Of a DNA stretch of 64,000 bases, positions 53,446-61,230 are shown piece by piece (within the stretch, counting starts at the first letter, position 1; every line of letters begins with the position of its first letter). The notes under the pieces are model-generated. The model did not search any database and was not told the DNA's origin. It was given only the letters and a program-made list of their open reading frames with translations. The stretch is from Vreelandella subterranea. Lineage in GTDB: Bacteria > Pseudomonadota > Gammaproteobacteria > Pseudomonadales > Halomonadaceae. The stretch lies in NCBI RefSeq assembly GCF_900111305.1, contig NZ_FOGS01000001.1, positions 124,001 through 188,000 on the forward strand, written 5' to 3'. Both the position numbers and the translations under genes were made by a program.

Positions 53446-54075
53446 ATGACCAGCAACTTTATCGCCCCTGATGGATATCCTCGCTGCCAATGGTGTGGCG
53501 GGGCGCCTGAATTTTTGCCCTACCACGACAATGAGTGGGGTTTCCCGGTAGATGATGATCAGCGGCTGTTCGAGAAGCTGTGCCTGGAGAGTTTTCAGTC
53601 GGGTTTGAGCTGGCGCACCATTCTCAACAAGCGCGAGAATTTTCGTGCCGCCTTTCATCACTTCGATTTCCATCAGGTTGCCCGCTTCGGCGAAGCCGAT
53701 GTGCAGCGTTTATTGCAGGACCCAGGCATCATTCGGCATCGAGGCAAGATTGAATCAACCATTAACAATGCCAGGCGGGCCCAGGAAATGGTCGAGCAGG
53801 AAGGTTCACTGGCCGCGTTTTTCTGGCGCTTTGAGCCGGACGCCTCTTCGCTACCGCCGCCGCAGTCCCAGACCACTTCGCCTGAATCTGTCGCCCTTGC
53901 CAAGGCGTTAAAAAAGCGCGGCTGGAAATTTTTCGGCCCTACCACCGCTTTTGCCTTTATGCAGGCGATGGGGCTGCTCAATGATCATGCAGAAGGGTGT
54001 ATCGTTCGCGAGCAAGCAGCTCGCGCCCGGGAGGGATTTTTGCGGCCATCCGGTCGGCAAAAAACCACCGCCTAG
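53446..54075 (+). CDS. tag: DNA-3-methyladenine glycosylase I (Tag)
   Basis: The 209-residue enzyme removes 3-methyladenine from DNA. It has the zinc-ligand N-terminus 'RCQWCGGAPEFLPYHDNEWGFPV', the 'FEKLCLESFQSGLSWRTILNKR' region and the C-terminal His/Cys pair in 'NDHAEGC'. The ATG at 53446 follows AGGTGAG; a 50-residue longer frame overlaps pcs. It is probably co-transcribed with pcs. Its last codons lie within the terminator of the convergent fasciclin gene. Confidence 0.92.
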   Translation: MTSNFIAPDGYPRCQWCGGAPEFLPYHDNEWGFPVDDDQRLFEKLCLESFQSGLSWRTILNKRENFRAAFHHFDFHQVARFGEADVQRLLQDPGIIRHRGKIESTINNARRAQEMVEQEGSLAAFFWRFEPDASSLPPPQSQTTSPESVALAKALKKRGWKFFGPTTAFAFMQAMGLLNDHAEGCIVREQAARAREGFLRPSGRQKTTA

Positions 54076-54090
54076 CGAACCAGGCGGTGG
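54065..54090 (-). terminator. Terminator of the fasciclin gene, overlapping the end of tag
   Basis: A perfect 9-base stem (CCACCGCCT at 54065-54073 against AGGCGGTGG at 54082-54090) is followed on the minus strand by TTTTTT. The stem covers the tag stop codon. Confidence 0.8.
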
Positions 54091-54142
54091 GAAAACATAA
54101 CCTCAACCGAATAAATGTCATTATCCGATGTAAGCGCGGCCC

Positions 54143-54694
54143 TTAGGGTAATAGCACGCTGTCGATAACATGGATGACACCGTTCGATTGTGCGACATCC
54201 ACAACAGTAATGTTGGCACTATTGCCCTGAGCATCCATGACCATCAGGTTATTACCATTGCGCGAGACGGTAAGGTATTCACCCTGGACGGTTTTGAAAG
54301 CCACGGTGCCGTCGTTTTCCATGGTTGCTTCCCACAAGGCGTCCCGATTCATATTGCCAGGTACGACGTGGTAGGTGAGAACCGTTTGAAGCTGCTCCTG
54401 GTTCTCTGGCTGCAGCAGCGTATCAACGGTGCCATCAGGAAGTTTCGCAAAGGCATCATCCGTCGGCGCGAATACGGTAAAAGGACCTTCGCCTTGCAAG
54501 ACATCGACCAACTCAGCGGCTTGAACAGCGGCGACGAGTGTTTCATGGTCACCTGAATTAACGGCATTCTCGATAATGTTCCGCTCAGGCAGCATGTTGG
54601 CGCCGCCTACCGTGGTAGGGCCGTGATCGGCAACGGCAACGCCGGTAAATAAGGCAGCGGCACAAACGCCAGCGGTAAGTAGTTTGAGTTTCAT
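54143..54694 (-). CDS. Secreted fasciclin-domain protein
   Basis: The protein has 183 residues. A signal peptide (cleaved after 'GVAVA', near residue 22) precedes one fasciclin (FAS1) domain with 'GPFTVFAPTDDAFAKLP', 'LTYHVVPGNM' and the final 'VIHVIDSVLLP'. FAS1 domains act in adhesion or protein binding. It is divergent from a sigma-70-type factor and its anti-sigma factor. The same pairing occurs in mycobacteria, where SigK and RskA control the fasciclin proteins MPT70/MPT83, so this gene is a likely target of the adjacent sigma factor. Confidence 0.92.
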   Translation of the reverse strand: MKLKLLTAGVCAAALFTGVAVADHGPTTVGGANMLPERNIIENAVNSGDHETLVAAVQAAELVDVLQGEGPFTVFAPTDDAFAKLPDGTVDTLLQPENQEQLQTVLTYHVVPGNMNRDALWEATMENDGTVAFKTVQGEYLTVSRNGNNLMVMDAQGNSANITVVDVAQSNGVIHVIDSVLLP

Positions 54695-54880
54695 TGGGGC
54701 ATCTCCTGGTTGTCATTAAAAGAGCTCAACAATGCAAGCTCACTGATACTTACGGCCCCAAGGCGTCAGTGGATGCAAACTCCCAACAATTTTTTTATTC
54801 ACCGCTGAGCGCTCACCTATTGCCTTCAACGGCTGACTCCCGAAGACTGGCATTTCGGTTTACTGCGCAGAGATGCCCGA

Positions 54881-55444
54881 ATGCTAGATGCCACGCAACG
54901 CCAACAGTATCTTATTGAGCAACTCAACGGCTGCGCCCAGGGCGATCGCCAAGCGTTCGAGCGTCTCTATCGTGTCTCCAGTGCGCATCTGTATGCCCAA
55001 CTGTTGCGTATAGTAAGAGATGAAGGTGCCGCTCAGGATTGCCTGCAACATGTTTTCATCCGAATCTGGCATGCCGCCGATCAATACGACGCCACGCGAG
55101 CCAAGCCGATGACCTGGCTTTCCACACTCGCGCGCAATATTGGCATCGACTGGCTGCGTCGCCAGAAGCCACAGGACACCACCACCGATGAACCCTTGTT
55201 GGCCACCCTATTAGGTACCGACGACCCTGAAGATGACAGCATCAGTCATCAGCAAAATGACAAACTGAACGACTGCCTCGACACACTCAGTCGACATCAG
55301 CGCCAGTTAATGGAAATGGCCTATTTTCAGGGCATGACGCACAGCGAGCTTGCTAACTCTCTGTCCCAACCGCTGGGCAGCGTTAAAAGCTGGATCCGCC
55401 GTGGACTCGAGAGGTTAAAAACATGTCTAACCAATGGGATTTAA
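54881..55444 (+). CDS. ECF-type RNA polymerase sigma factor (SigK-like)
   Basis: The 187-residue protein has sigma region 2 ('DRQAFERLYRVSSAHLYAQLLRIV', 'FIRIWHAADQYDATRAKPMTWLSTLARNIGIDWLRR') and region 4 ('LSRHQRQLMEMAYFQGMTHSELANSLSQPLGSVKSWIRRGLERLK'). It looks like the group of ECF factors paired with RskA-type anti-sigma proteins. The start ATG at 54881 has no strong ribosome site. It overlaps the anti-sigma gene by 22 bases. The stress or envelope signal it answers to is unknown. Confidence 0.92.
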   Translation: MLDATQRQQYLIEQLNGCAQGDRQAFERLYRVSSAHLYAQLLRIVRDEGAAQDCLQHVFIRIWHAADQYDATRAKPMTWLSTLARNIGIDWLRRQKPQDTTTDEPLLATLLGTDDPEDDSISHQQNDKLNDCLDTLSRHQRQLMEMAYFQGMTHSELANSLSQPLGSVKSWIRRGLERLKTCLTNGI

Positions 55445-56133
55445 GCGACCCTGATGATCGCCACCTCGCGGCTGGTGAGTACGTACTGGGCGTATTGGAT
55501 AGCGATCAAAAAGCACGCTTTGAAGCGCTGCTGGCGGTCAGCCATGACCTACGTAACGATGTGGAAGAGTGGCGAGAATATCTGCATCTATTCAACGAGC
55601 GACTGGACCCCAGGACACCGCCCAAGGAGGTCTGGCAGCGCATTACCCAGGCAACCGGAGCAGCGCCTGCCCCCTGGTGGAAGCGTTTAGGTGCATGGCA
55701 GACCATGGCGGCAAGTTTTGGGGTAATCGCGATAGCGCTAGGCCTTCTTTGGCAACAGGCTGAACTAGCCAGGCTGCCGGACGGAGAAGCTGTCTTCGTG
55801 GTCCAGGACGAATCGCGCACGCCAGGCTGGATCATCAGCGCAACCCAGGAGGGAGAGTTGATTGTGCAAGCGGTTCAACCGACCCAGGTCGACAGCGAAC
55901 AGACCGGTGAGCTCTGGTTGATTGCCGACGGTACGCCCGTCTCGCTGGGCCTGTTACCTGATCAAGGTAGCCATCGCCTGGAACCCAGTGCCGAGCTGCG
56001 CGCGCAGTTATTCACTGCCGATCTGGCCGTCAGCGTTGAGCCCCAGGGAGGCGCTCCCGAAGGCCAGCCAACCGGTCCGATTATCGACCATGGGCGTTTG
56101 ACGCCGGTACGCGGCAGCACCCTCAACCTATGA
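55423..56133 (+). CDS. Membrane anti-sigma factor, RskA family
   Basis: The protein has 236 residues. An N-terminal sigma-binding region ('DRHLAAGEYVLGVLDSDQKARFEALLA', about 8-35) is followed by one membrane helix ('WQTMAASFGVIAIALGLLW', about 88-106). The periplasmic domain has 'GELWLIADGTPVSLGLLP', as in RskA proteins. No HxxxCxxC zinc motif is seen in the N-terminal part, as usual for this type. It should hold the upstream sigma factor inactive. GAGAGG precedes the start. The stop overlaps the MocR gene end by 11 bases. Confidence 0.9.
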   Translation: MSNQWDLSDPDDRHLAAGEYVLGVLDSDQKARFEALLAVSHDLRNDVEEWREYLHLFNERLDPRTPPKEVWQRITQATGAAPAPWWKRLGAWQTMAASFGVIAIALGLLWQQAELARLPDGEAVFVVQDESRTPGWIISATQEGELIVQAVQPTQVDSEQTGELWLIADGTPVSLGLLPDQGSHRLEPSAELRAQLFTADLAVSVEPQGGAPEGQPTGPIIDHGRLTPVRGSTLNL

Positions 56134-57568
56134 GGCATGACTCGTGGGACCGCGCATCTGCCACCATCTCAGCGGCCAGCTCGCCCACGGTGCGCACGGC
56201 GTCTTCGATGGCGGAGGTTAGTGTAAACGCATAGTTCAGGCGCAGGCACTGGCGGAACTTGCCCGAGGCGGAAAACAGCGAACCCGGTGCCACGTGGATA
56301 GCATGCTGTGCCAAGCGTTCATTGAGGCGCACACAGTCCACGGCGGCGGGCAGCTCTACCCAGAGTAAAAAACTGCCCTGCGGGTAGCTGATGCCAGAAC
56401 TTTCAGGAAAATAGCGCTGCACCCAACTAATCATGATGTCGCGCTGGCGCTGATACTGACGCGTAGCGAAACGCAGGTGGCGTTCATAATGGCCTTTGGC
56501 GACGAACTCCGCCACGGCCAGCTGCGGCAGCGTCGCCGAGGCGCCGGTGGAGACATATTTCATGTGCATCGCCTGATCGCGGTAGCGCCCAGGCGCCAGC
56601 CAACCCACCCGCAGCCCTGGCCCCACGGTTTTGGAAAAGCCGCTGCACAGCATGACGCGGCCATCGTCGTCGAAGGACTTTACGGTGCGCGGCCTGGGCA
56701 GAGCAAACGACAAATCGCCGTAGATATCGTCTTCGATAATCGCCACATCAAAACGCTGCGCCAACTGAAACAGTGCCCGCTTGCGTGCTTCAGGCATGGT
56801 GTAGCCCAGGGGATTGTTGTAGGTCGGCGTGACCTGTATCGCGCGGATCGGCCACTGCTCCAGCGCCAATTCCAGCGCTTCCAGACTGATGCCGGTTTGC
56901 GGGTCGGTGGGGATTTCCAGTGCTTTTAAGCCGTTGGCCTTGAGAATCTGCATTGTGCCGTAGAAGCTGGGCGAGTCCACGGCCACCACATCACCGGGCT
57001 GGGTGAGCGTTCGCAATGCAATGGCCAGCGCCTCCTGGCAGCCGGTGGTTACCATGATGTCGTCCGGGTGCAGCAGGCAGCCGGACGCAATCGCCAGCCG
57101 CGCCACCTGCTGGCGCAGCTCGGGGCTACCGCCCAGCTTGTCGTAGTTGAATCCGTTCAGATCAGTGCTGCGATGCAGGCCAGCGAGGATTTTCGACAGT
57201 GGCCGCAGCGTTTCATACTCAAGATTGGGCACCCCACGCCCCAGCAGAAGTCGATTATCGTCCCGCTGGGTGGCGACAAGCTCCAGCACCTGATCCCATT
57301 GAGAAACATCCAGCGGGCGCTGCGCCGGACGAGAAACCGACGGTAGTACCGAAGGAACCCTGCTTGGCAGTACAAAGTAGCCAGACTTCGGACGCGACTC
57401 GATCAATGCCACATCCATCAGTTGCCGGTAGGCTTCCTGGGCGGTAGAAATGCTGACATCCAGCTCCTGGCAGACCGCACGAATCGAGGGGAGGCGATCC
57501 CCAACGCGGTAAATACCGTGCTCGATACGCTCCCGCAAAATGGCCGCCACTTCTTCATAGCGCGTCAT
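56123..57568 (-). CDS. MocR-family regulator (GntR helix-turn-helix fused to aminotransferase domain)
   Basis: The protein has 481 residues. A GntR-type winged helix (about 1-75, 'GDRLPSIRAVCQELDVSISTAQEAYRQL') is joined to a fold-type I aminotransferase domain with the PLP lysine in 'LCSGFSKTVGPGLRVGWL' and 'IQVTPTYNNPLGYTM'. The start at 57568 follows GAGGAGG. It is divergent from a DUF1127 protein and a PhzF enzyme, with repeated TCTGTATC words in the gap. MocR proteins usually control the divergent gene in response to an amine or PLP-linked ligand. Confidence 0.92.
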   Translation of the reverse strand: MTRYEEVAAILRERIEHGIYRVGDRLPSIRAVCQELDVSISTAQEAYRQLMDVALIESRPKSGYFVLPSRVPSVLPSVSRPAQRPLDVSQWDQVLELVATQRDDNRLLLGRGVPNLEYETLRPLSKILAGLHRSTDLNGFNYDKLGGSPELRQQVARLAIASGCLLHPDDIMVTTGCQEALAIALRTLTQPGDVVAVDSPSFYGTMQILKANGLKALEIPTDPQTGISLEALELALEQWPIRAIQVTPTYNNPLGYTMPEARKRALFQLAQRFDVAIIEDDIYGDLSFALPRPRTVKSFDDDGRVMLCSGFSKTVGPGLRVGWLAPGRYRDQAMHMKYVSTGASATLPQLAVAEFVAKGHYERHLRFATRQYQRQRDIMISWVQRYFPESSGISYPQGSFLLWVELPAAVDCVRLNERLAQHAIHVAPGSLFSASGKFRQCLRLNYAFTLTSAIEDAVRTVGELAAEMVADARSHESCLIG

Positions 57569-57597
57569 AACACCCTCCTCCTCCACAACCCGATAAC

Positions 57598-57681
57598 GAT
57601 ACAGACGCAGCCAGAAACCGCCATACAGAGGTATAGCACGCCCTTCTGTATCTTAAAAACAATAAATTCTATATCTGTATC
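57598..57681. promoter_or_regulatory. Four ATACAGA/TCTGTAT repeats, probable MocR operator
   Basis: In the 165-base gap between the MocR gene and DUF1127 lie GATACAGA (57598-57605), CATACAGA (57622-57629), TCTGTATC (57645-57652) and TCTGTATC (57674-57681). The first two face the last two. Mixed direct and inverted repeats of this kind are what MocR dimers are known to bind. The binding is inferred. Confidence 0.6.
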
Positions 57682-57733
57682 AAAACATCAGCGCTGAGTA
57701 ATCTGGTCTGGCACACACCACGGAGGATTCGCC

Positions 57734-57946
57734 ATGCCGCGCTTCAGCCTTACCCGACTCCGCTACCAGCTAGGTTATCAACTTCGCTACTATCAACAAT
57801 GCCGCCGTAGTCGCCGCCATCTGTTAACGCTCGATGACCGGCTGCTGGAGGATGTCGGCATTAGCCGCGAGCAGGCCCAAAGAGAGGGCCGCAAACCGTT
57901 TTGGAAACATGCGTCTGTTGACAGGGGGCCTTATGAAAACCGTTGA
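57734..57946 (+). CDS. DUF1127 domain small protein
   Basis: The 70-residue, strongly basic protein has the DUF1127 core 'LLTLDDRLLEDVGISREQAQREGRKPFWK' after an Arg/Tyr/Gln-rich N-terminus. Members of this family are small RNA- or protein-binding proteins of varied and mostly unknown role. GGAGG lies 7 bases before the ATG. It overlaps the PhzF gene by 14 bases and is divergent from the MocR regulator, so DUF1127 and PhzF are probably under MocR control. Confidence 0.85.
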   Translation: MPRFSLTRLRYQLGYQLRYYQQCRRSRRHLLTLDDRLLEDVGISREQAQREGRKPFWKHASVDRGPYENR

Positions 57947-58814
57947 GTATTACCTGCTGGATGTGTTTACCGACCAGCCGTTTACCGGCAATCCACTGGC
58001 CGTCTTTTTAGAGGCTGGAGAGCTTGAGACCAGCACTATGCAAGCGCTTGCTAATGAACTCAATTTGGCTGAAACGGTGTTCTTGAGTGCCGCCACTAGG
58101 CCGAACCATTTCCCCATGCGGATATTCACCCCCACTCAAGAACTAGCCTTTGCAGGCCATCCGACGGTGGGCACCGCGCAGCTATTGGCCGCTTTAAAGC
58201 TTGTGAACCGTGATCAAACCTTGGTGCTTCAGCCACCTGTTGGCGAACTGGCGGTACGCTATGACCAAGGAAGGGCGACGTTTACCACTGCCCAGCCTGC
58301 AAGTATCAAGGACAGCAACCTTGATCACGCAACCGCCGCCGAGCTACTTGGGCTTGAGGGGCATAAGGTGGTTGGCAACCCGGTGCTGGCTTCCTTTGGC
58401 CTGCCCTTTCATTTGATCGAGCTAGCAGATATCACCGCTCTGGAGAAGGTGCGCATTTCAACAACCACCTGGGCAAATGCCGTCGCACACAGCAGTGCCG
58501 AGCAGATCTACCTATATGTCGCTGAACAGCTACACAGTGCCGAGATGCTTATTAACAGTCGTATGTTTTCCATGGAGAACAGCCTTTGCGAAGACCCCGC
58601 TACCGGTAGCGCCGCAGCCGCATTGACCGGCTATTTGGCATCCCTTCAGCCAGATGCCTTGCAGTGCAAGATTCATCAGGGGGTTGAGATGGGGCGGCCC
58701 AGCGTTATCCATACCGCCGCCAATGGCGGGATCAAAACAGGCTTTGTGGAAGTGGGCGGTAACGCTGTGGTGGTGGGCAGGGGCGCTTTCGACATACACC
58801 AAACCATTGGCTAA
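57933..58814 (+). CDS. PhzF-family isomerase/epimerase
   Basis: The 293-residue protein has the PhzF double-barrel pattern: 'YYLLDVFTDQPFTGNPLAVF' at the N-terminus, probable catalytic Glu47 in 'NLAETVF', 'FAGHPTVGTAQLLA', and 'EDPATGSAAAALTGYL' in the C-terminal half. The ATG at 57933 follows AGGGGG; a longer frame lies in the DUF1127 gene. No phenazine pathway is present, so a role in phenazine synthesis is unlikely. The substrate is unknown and may relate to the MocR ligand. Confidence 0.9.
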   Translation: MKTVEYYLLDVFTDQPFTGNPLAVFLEAGELETSTMQALANELNLAETVFLSAATRPNHFPMRIFTPTQELAFAGHPTVGTAQLLAALKLVNRDQTLVLQPPVGELAVRYDQGRATFTTAQPASIKDSNLDHATAAELLGLEGHKVVGNPVLASFGLPFHLIELADITALEKVRISTTTWANAVAHSSAEQIYLYVAEQLHSAEMLINSRMFSMENSLCEDPATGSAAAALTGYLASLQPDALQCKIHQGVEMGRPSVIHTAANGGIKTGFVEVGGNAVVVGRGAFDIHQTIG

Positions 58815-58857
58815 GCGCCCCTTCTGTTCCCCCATGTGAGTCGTGAGGGCCAGGAGA

Positions 58858-59910
58858 TCAGGCGACGGTCACGTCCTTGGAGAGATAGACATCCTGAATT
58901 GCATGCAGCAGTTCAACGCCTTCCGGCATCGGTTTTTGGAACGCTTTACGCCCCGAGATCAAGCCCATACCACCGGCCCGCTTGTTGATCACCGCCGTGC
59001 GTACCGCTTCGCCGAGATCGGAGTGCCCTTTGGAGCCACCGCCGGAATTGATCAAACCGGCGCGGCCCATAAAGCAGTTGGCGACCTGGTAGCGGGCCAG
59101 GTCGATGGGATGGTCAGTGGTCAGTTCGCTGTAGACTTTCTCATGGGTATGTCCGAAACCGACCGCCTTATAGCCGCCGTTGTTCTCGGGCAGCTTCTGT
59201 TTGACGATATCCGCCTTGAGCGTTGCGGCCATGTGGTTGGCCTGGCTGGTGAGGTCGGCGGCAACGTGATAATCGGCACCTTCCTGCTTGAAGGCCGGGT
59301 TACGCAGATAGGCCCACAACACGGTGACCATTCCCAGTTGGTGGGCGCGCTCGAAAGCCTCGCTGATCTCCATTATTTGCCGACGGCTTTCATGGGAGCC
59401 AAAGTAAATCGTCGCCCCGACCGCCACACAGCCCATGTCGTGGGCCTGCTCAACATCAGCAAACAGCGTCTGGTCATACATCGCCGGGTAGCTAAGCGTC
59501 TCGTTGTGGTTGAGCTTCAACATCATCGGGATCTTGTGGGCGTAGCGCCGTGCCACGGAAGAGAGAACCCCAAGCGTCGACGCGACGCCATTGCAGCCCC
59601 CTTCAAGCGCCAGCTCAACGATATTGGCCGGGTCGAAGTAGCGCGGGTTCGGGGCAAAGGAGGCACCCGCCGAGTGCTCGATGCCTTGATCTACCGGCAG
59701 TAGGCTTAGGTAGCCGGTGCCCGCCAAGCGGCCATGATTAAACAGGCTCTGCATATTGCGCAGCACCGCCGGTCGACGGTCACTATCCGCCATGACACGG
59801 TCAATAAAATCGGGGCCGGGTAAGTGCAAGCTGTCGCGGGGAACGCCCTGGCAGGTGTGGTTGAGCAAACTCTCGGCATCGCTGCCGAGCAACGCGGTTA
59901 TATCCGTCAT
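58858..59910 (-). CDS. fbaB: Class I fructose-bisphosphate aldolase (FbaB/DhnA type)
   Basis: The 350-residue protein, the same length as E. coli FbaB, interconverts fructose 1,6-bisphosphate and triose phosphates through a lysine Schiff base. Family segments include '[20 protein letters not shown]', '[14 protein letters not shown]', '[13 protein letters not shown]' and '[18 protein letters not shown]', the phosphate-binding part. The ATG at 59910 has AGAGGA upstream; a longer frame to 59949 is not supported. It is a single gene after the PhzF unit on the other strand. Confidence 0.92.
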   Translation of the reverse strand: MTDITALLGSDAESLLNHTCQGVPRDSLHLPGPDFIDRVMADSDRRPAVLRNMQSLFNHGRLAGTGYLSLLPVDQGIEHSAGASFAPNPRYFDPANIVELALEGGCNGVASTLGVLSSVARRYAHKIPMMLKLNHNETLSYPAMYDQTLFADVEQAHDMGCVAVGATIYFGSHESRRQIMEISEAFERAHQLGMVTVLWAYLRNPAFKQEGADYHVAADLTSQANHMAATLKADIVKQKLPENNGGYKAVGFGHTHEKVYSELTTDHPIDLARYQVANCFMGRAGLINSGGGSKGHSDLGEAVRTAVINKRAGGMGLISGRKAFQKPMPEGVELLHAIQDVYLSKDVTVA

Positions 59911-59996
59911 GACGCAATCCTCTCTATCGATAAGGGAAGTATCGAACACTCCTTATGTAGAGCATAGAGCTTAAATTGCGACTAGGGAAAGTACCG

Positions 59997-60021
59997 CCCC
60001 GCGCACTCTAGAGTGCCGGGG
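59997..60021. terminator. Hairpin downstream of the small heat-shock gene
   Basis: The perfect palindrome GCACTCTAGAGTGC at 60003-60016 is extended by CCCCG/CGGGG with one bulged base. It lies just beyond the second Hsp20 stop and may end that unit. There is no T-run. Confidence 0.4.
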
Positions 60022-60042
60022 CAGCTAAGCGTCAGCTTCGTT

Positions 60043-60444
60043 TTACGCTGCCTGTACCTCGATACGCCGCGTGCGATGACTATCTTTCTTGGGCAGCGTT
60101 ACCGTCAGCACACCATTGACGATACGTGCCGTGATCGCGTCACCGTCTATTTCGTGACTGAGGTTGAAGCGGCGTGCGAAACGCCGACCACGCACCTCAG
60201 CATGCAGCGCGCTCAGCCCTTCGGGCATGTTCAGGTTTATTTCGCCCTCCAAGCTCAGCACGTTATTGTCGAGCTCGACACGCAGTGAGTCGTTGGTAAC
60301 GCCTGGCATGTCGGCAACCAGCTTGATGGCATTATCTTCCTCGACAATGTCCACTGCTGGGAGCAGCGTTTCCTGCGGGTTCTTTTCTTCATCCCGCTGT
60401 TGAAGCGAGGTTTGGTTATTAGATGAACGAACAACGTTATTCAT
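60043..60444 (-). CDS. Small heat-shock protein, Hsp20 family (second gene)
   Basis: The 133-residue protein has an alpha-crystallin domain from about residue 28 ('VDIVEEDNAIKLVADMPGVTNDSLRV') to 'GVLTVTLPKKD', with the usual short C-terminal 'RRIEVQAA' carrying an I-x-V anchor. It binds unfolded proteins without ATP. A strong AGGAGG precedes the ATG. It lies 37 bases after the first Hsp20 gene and is probably co-transcribed with it from the heat-shock-type promoter at 61018-61047. Confidence 0.93.
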   Translation of the reverse strand: MNNVVRSSNNQTSLQQRDEEKNPQETLLPAVDIVEEDNAIKLVADMPGVTNDSLRVELDNNVLSLEGEINLNMPEGLSALHAEVRGRRFARRFNLSHEIDGDAITARIVNGVLTVTLPKKDSHRTRRIEVQAA

Positions 60445-60481
60445 GATTTATCCCTCCTTATTCAAGGTTAACAACCATGAT

Positions 60482-60943
60482 TTACGCCGCCTGAACATCG
60501 ATACGACGCGGCTTGAGCTCCTCGCGCTTGGGCAGCACGATCTCGAACACCCCGTGGGCATGGCGGGCTTCAGCCCGGTCTGCATCCACGCCATCCGGCA
60601 GCGCAATGGCGCGCACAAAATCACCGCTGACGCGTTCGCGACGGAATACCGGACGCGAGCGCTCGCCATCGTTATTGCCAATGACAGACTCACGCTTGCC
60701 GCGAAGGGTCAGCACATTGTCCTGAACATCAATGGTGAGATCCGTAGCGTCCAGCCCCGCCGCAAACACATAAACGTGCACGGCTTCATCGCTACGGGCC
60801 ACATTGATCATCGGGAAGCTGCCATTGGGCACTGCGCGTATATCCATCGCATTGCCATCGGGCAAAAAGTCGTCCAACAACTGGCGGAACCAGTCCAGCT
60901 GGCGAGGTGAGCCAACATCAAAACGCTTGAGATCATCGAACAT
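60482..60943 (-). CDS. Small heat-shock protein, Hsp20 family (first gene)
   Basis: The protein has 153 residues. The ATG at 60943 has AGGAGG at ideal spacing; an in-frame GTG at 60952 overlaps that ribosome site and is less likely. An alpha-crystallin domain (about 48-140) ends in 'GVFEIVLPKREELKPRRIDVQAA'. The last eight residues nearly copy those of the other Hsp20 (RRI[DE]VQAA), but the rest is diverged, so this is an old tandem pair. E. coli IbpA/IbpB offer a known parallel of two cooperating Hsp20 proteins. Confidence 0.92.
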   Translation of the reverse strand: MFDDLKRFDVGSPRQLDWFRQLLDDFLPDGNAMDIRAVPNGSFPMINVARSDEAVHVYVFAAGLDATDLTIDVQDNVLTLRGKRESVIGNNDGERSRPVFRRERVSGDFVRAIALPDGVDADRAEARHAHGVFEIVLPKREELKPRRIDVQAA

Positions 60944-61017
60944 ATCGAACACCTCCTACGTTAAGCAGACTATGGGAAGAGATGCCGCTATATCCCATCG
61001 CAGCGCCTCTTAAATCG

Positions 61018-61047
61018 CAAAATAGGAGCATTCAGACAGTTTTCAAG
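61018..61047 (-). promoter_or_regulatory. Sigma-32 (heat-shock) type promoter of the Hsp20 pair
   Basis: On the minus strand CCCTTGAAAA provides a good -35 (CTTGAA at 61047-61042). After 13 bases comes CTCCTATTT (61028-61020), a partial match to the CCCCATTT -10. It lies about 75 bases upstream of the first Hsp20 start. The -10 is imperfect. Confidence 0.6.
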
Positions 61048-61146
61048 GGGGGCAATAGGCATTTTTTTGGCTTTTACTTTCAACTGTCCGGCATGTCGTG
61101 AATACCTGTTCCGACTGAGCATTACCTGTACATTAAACCTCAATTT

Positions 61147-61154
61147 TGTATACA
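61147..61154. promoter_or_regulatory. TGTATACA palindrome upstream of hpxO, possible operator
   Basis: The 8-base palindrome lies 77 bases before the HpxO start, in TTTTGTATACAGTTA. It resembles GntR-type operator cores. No regulator of that family is adjacent, so the assignment is tentative. Confidence 0.3.
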
Positions 61155-61230
61155 GTTAGCTGTCGCGATGGGCTTGTTGGCTTACCCAATTAACGCTCAT
61201 TGTGCTCTTTCACTGCTCCAGGAGTTTGCC

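Noticed and set aside
57933..58814. Phenazine biosynthesis gene
   Set aside because: No other phenazine gene is nearby, and the PhzF family is widespread outside phenazine producers.
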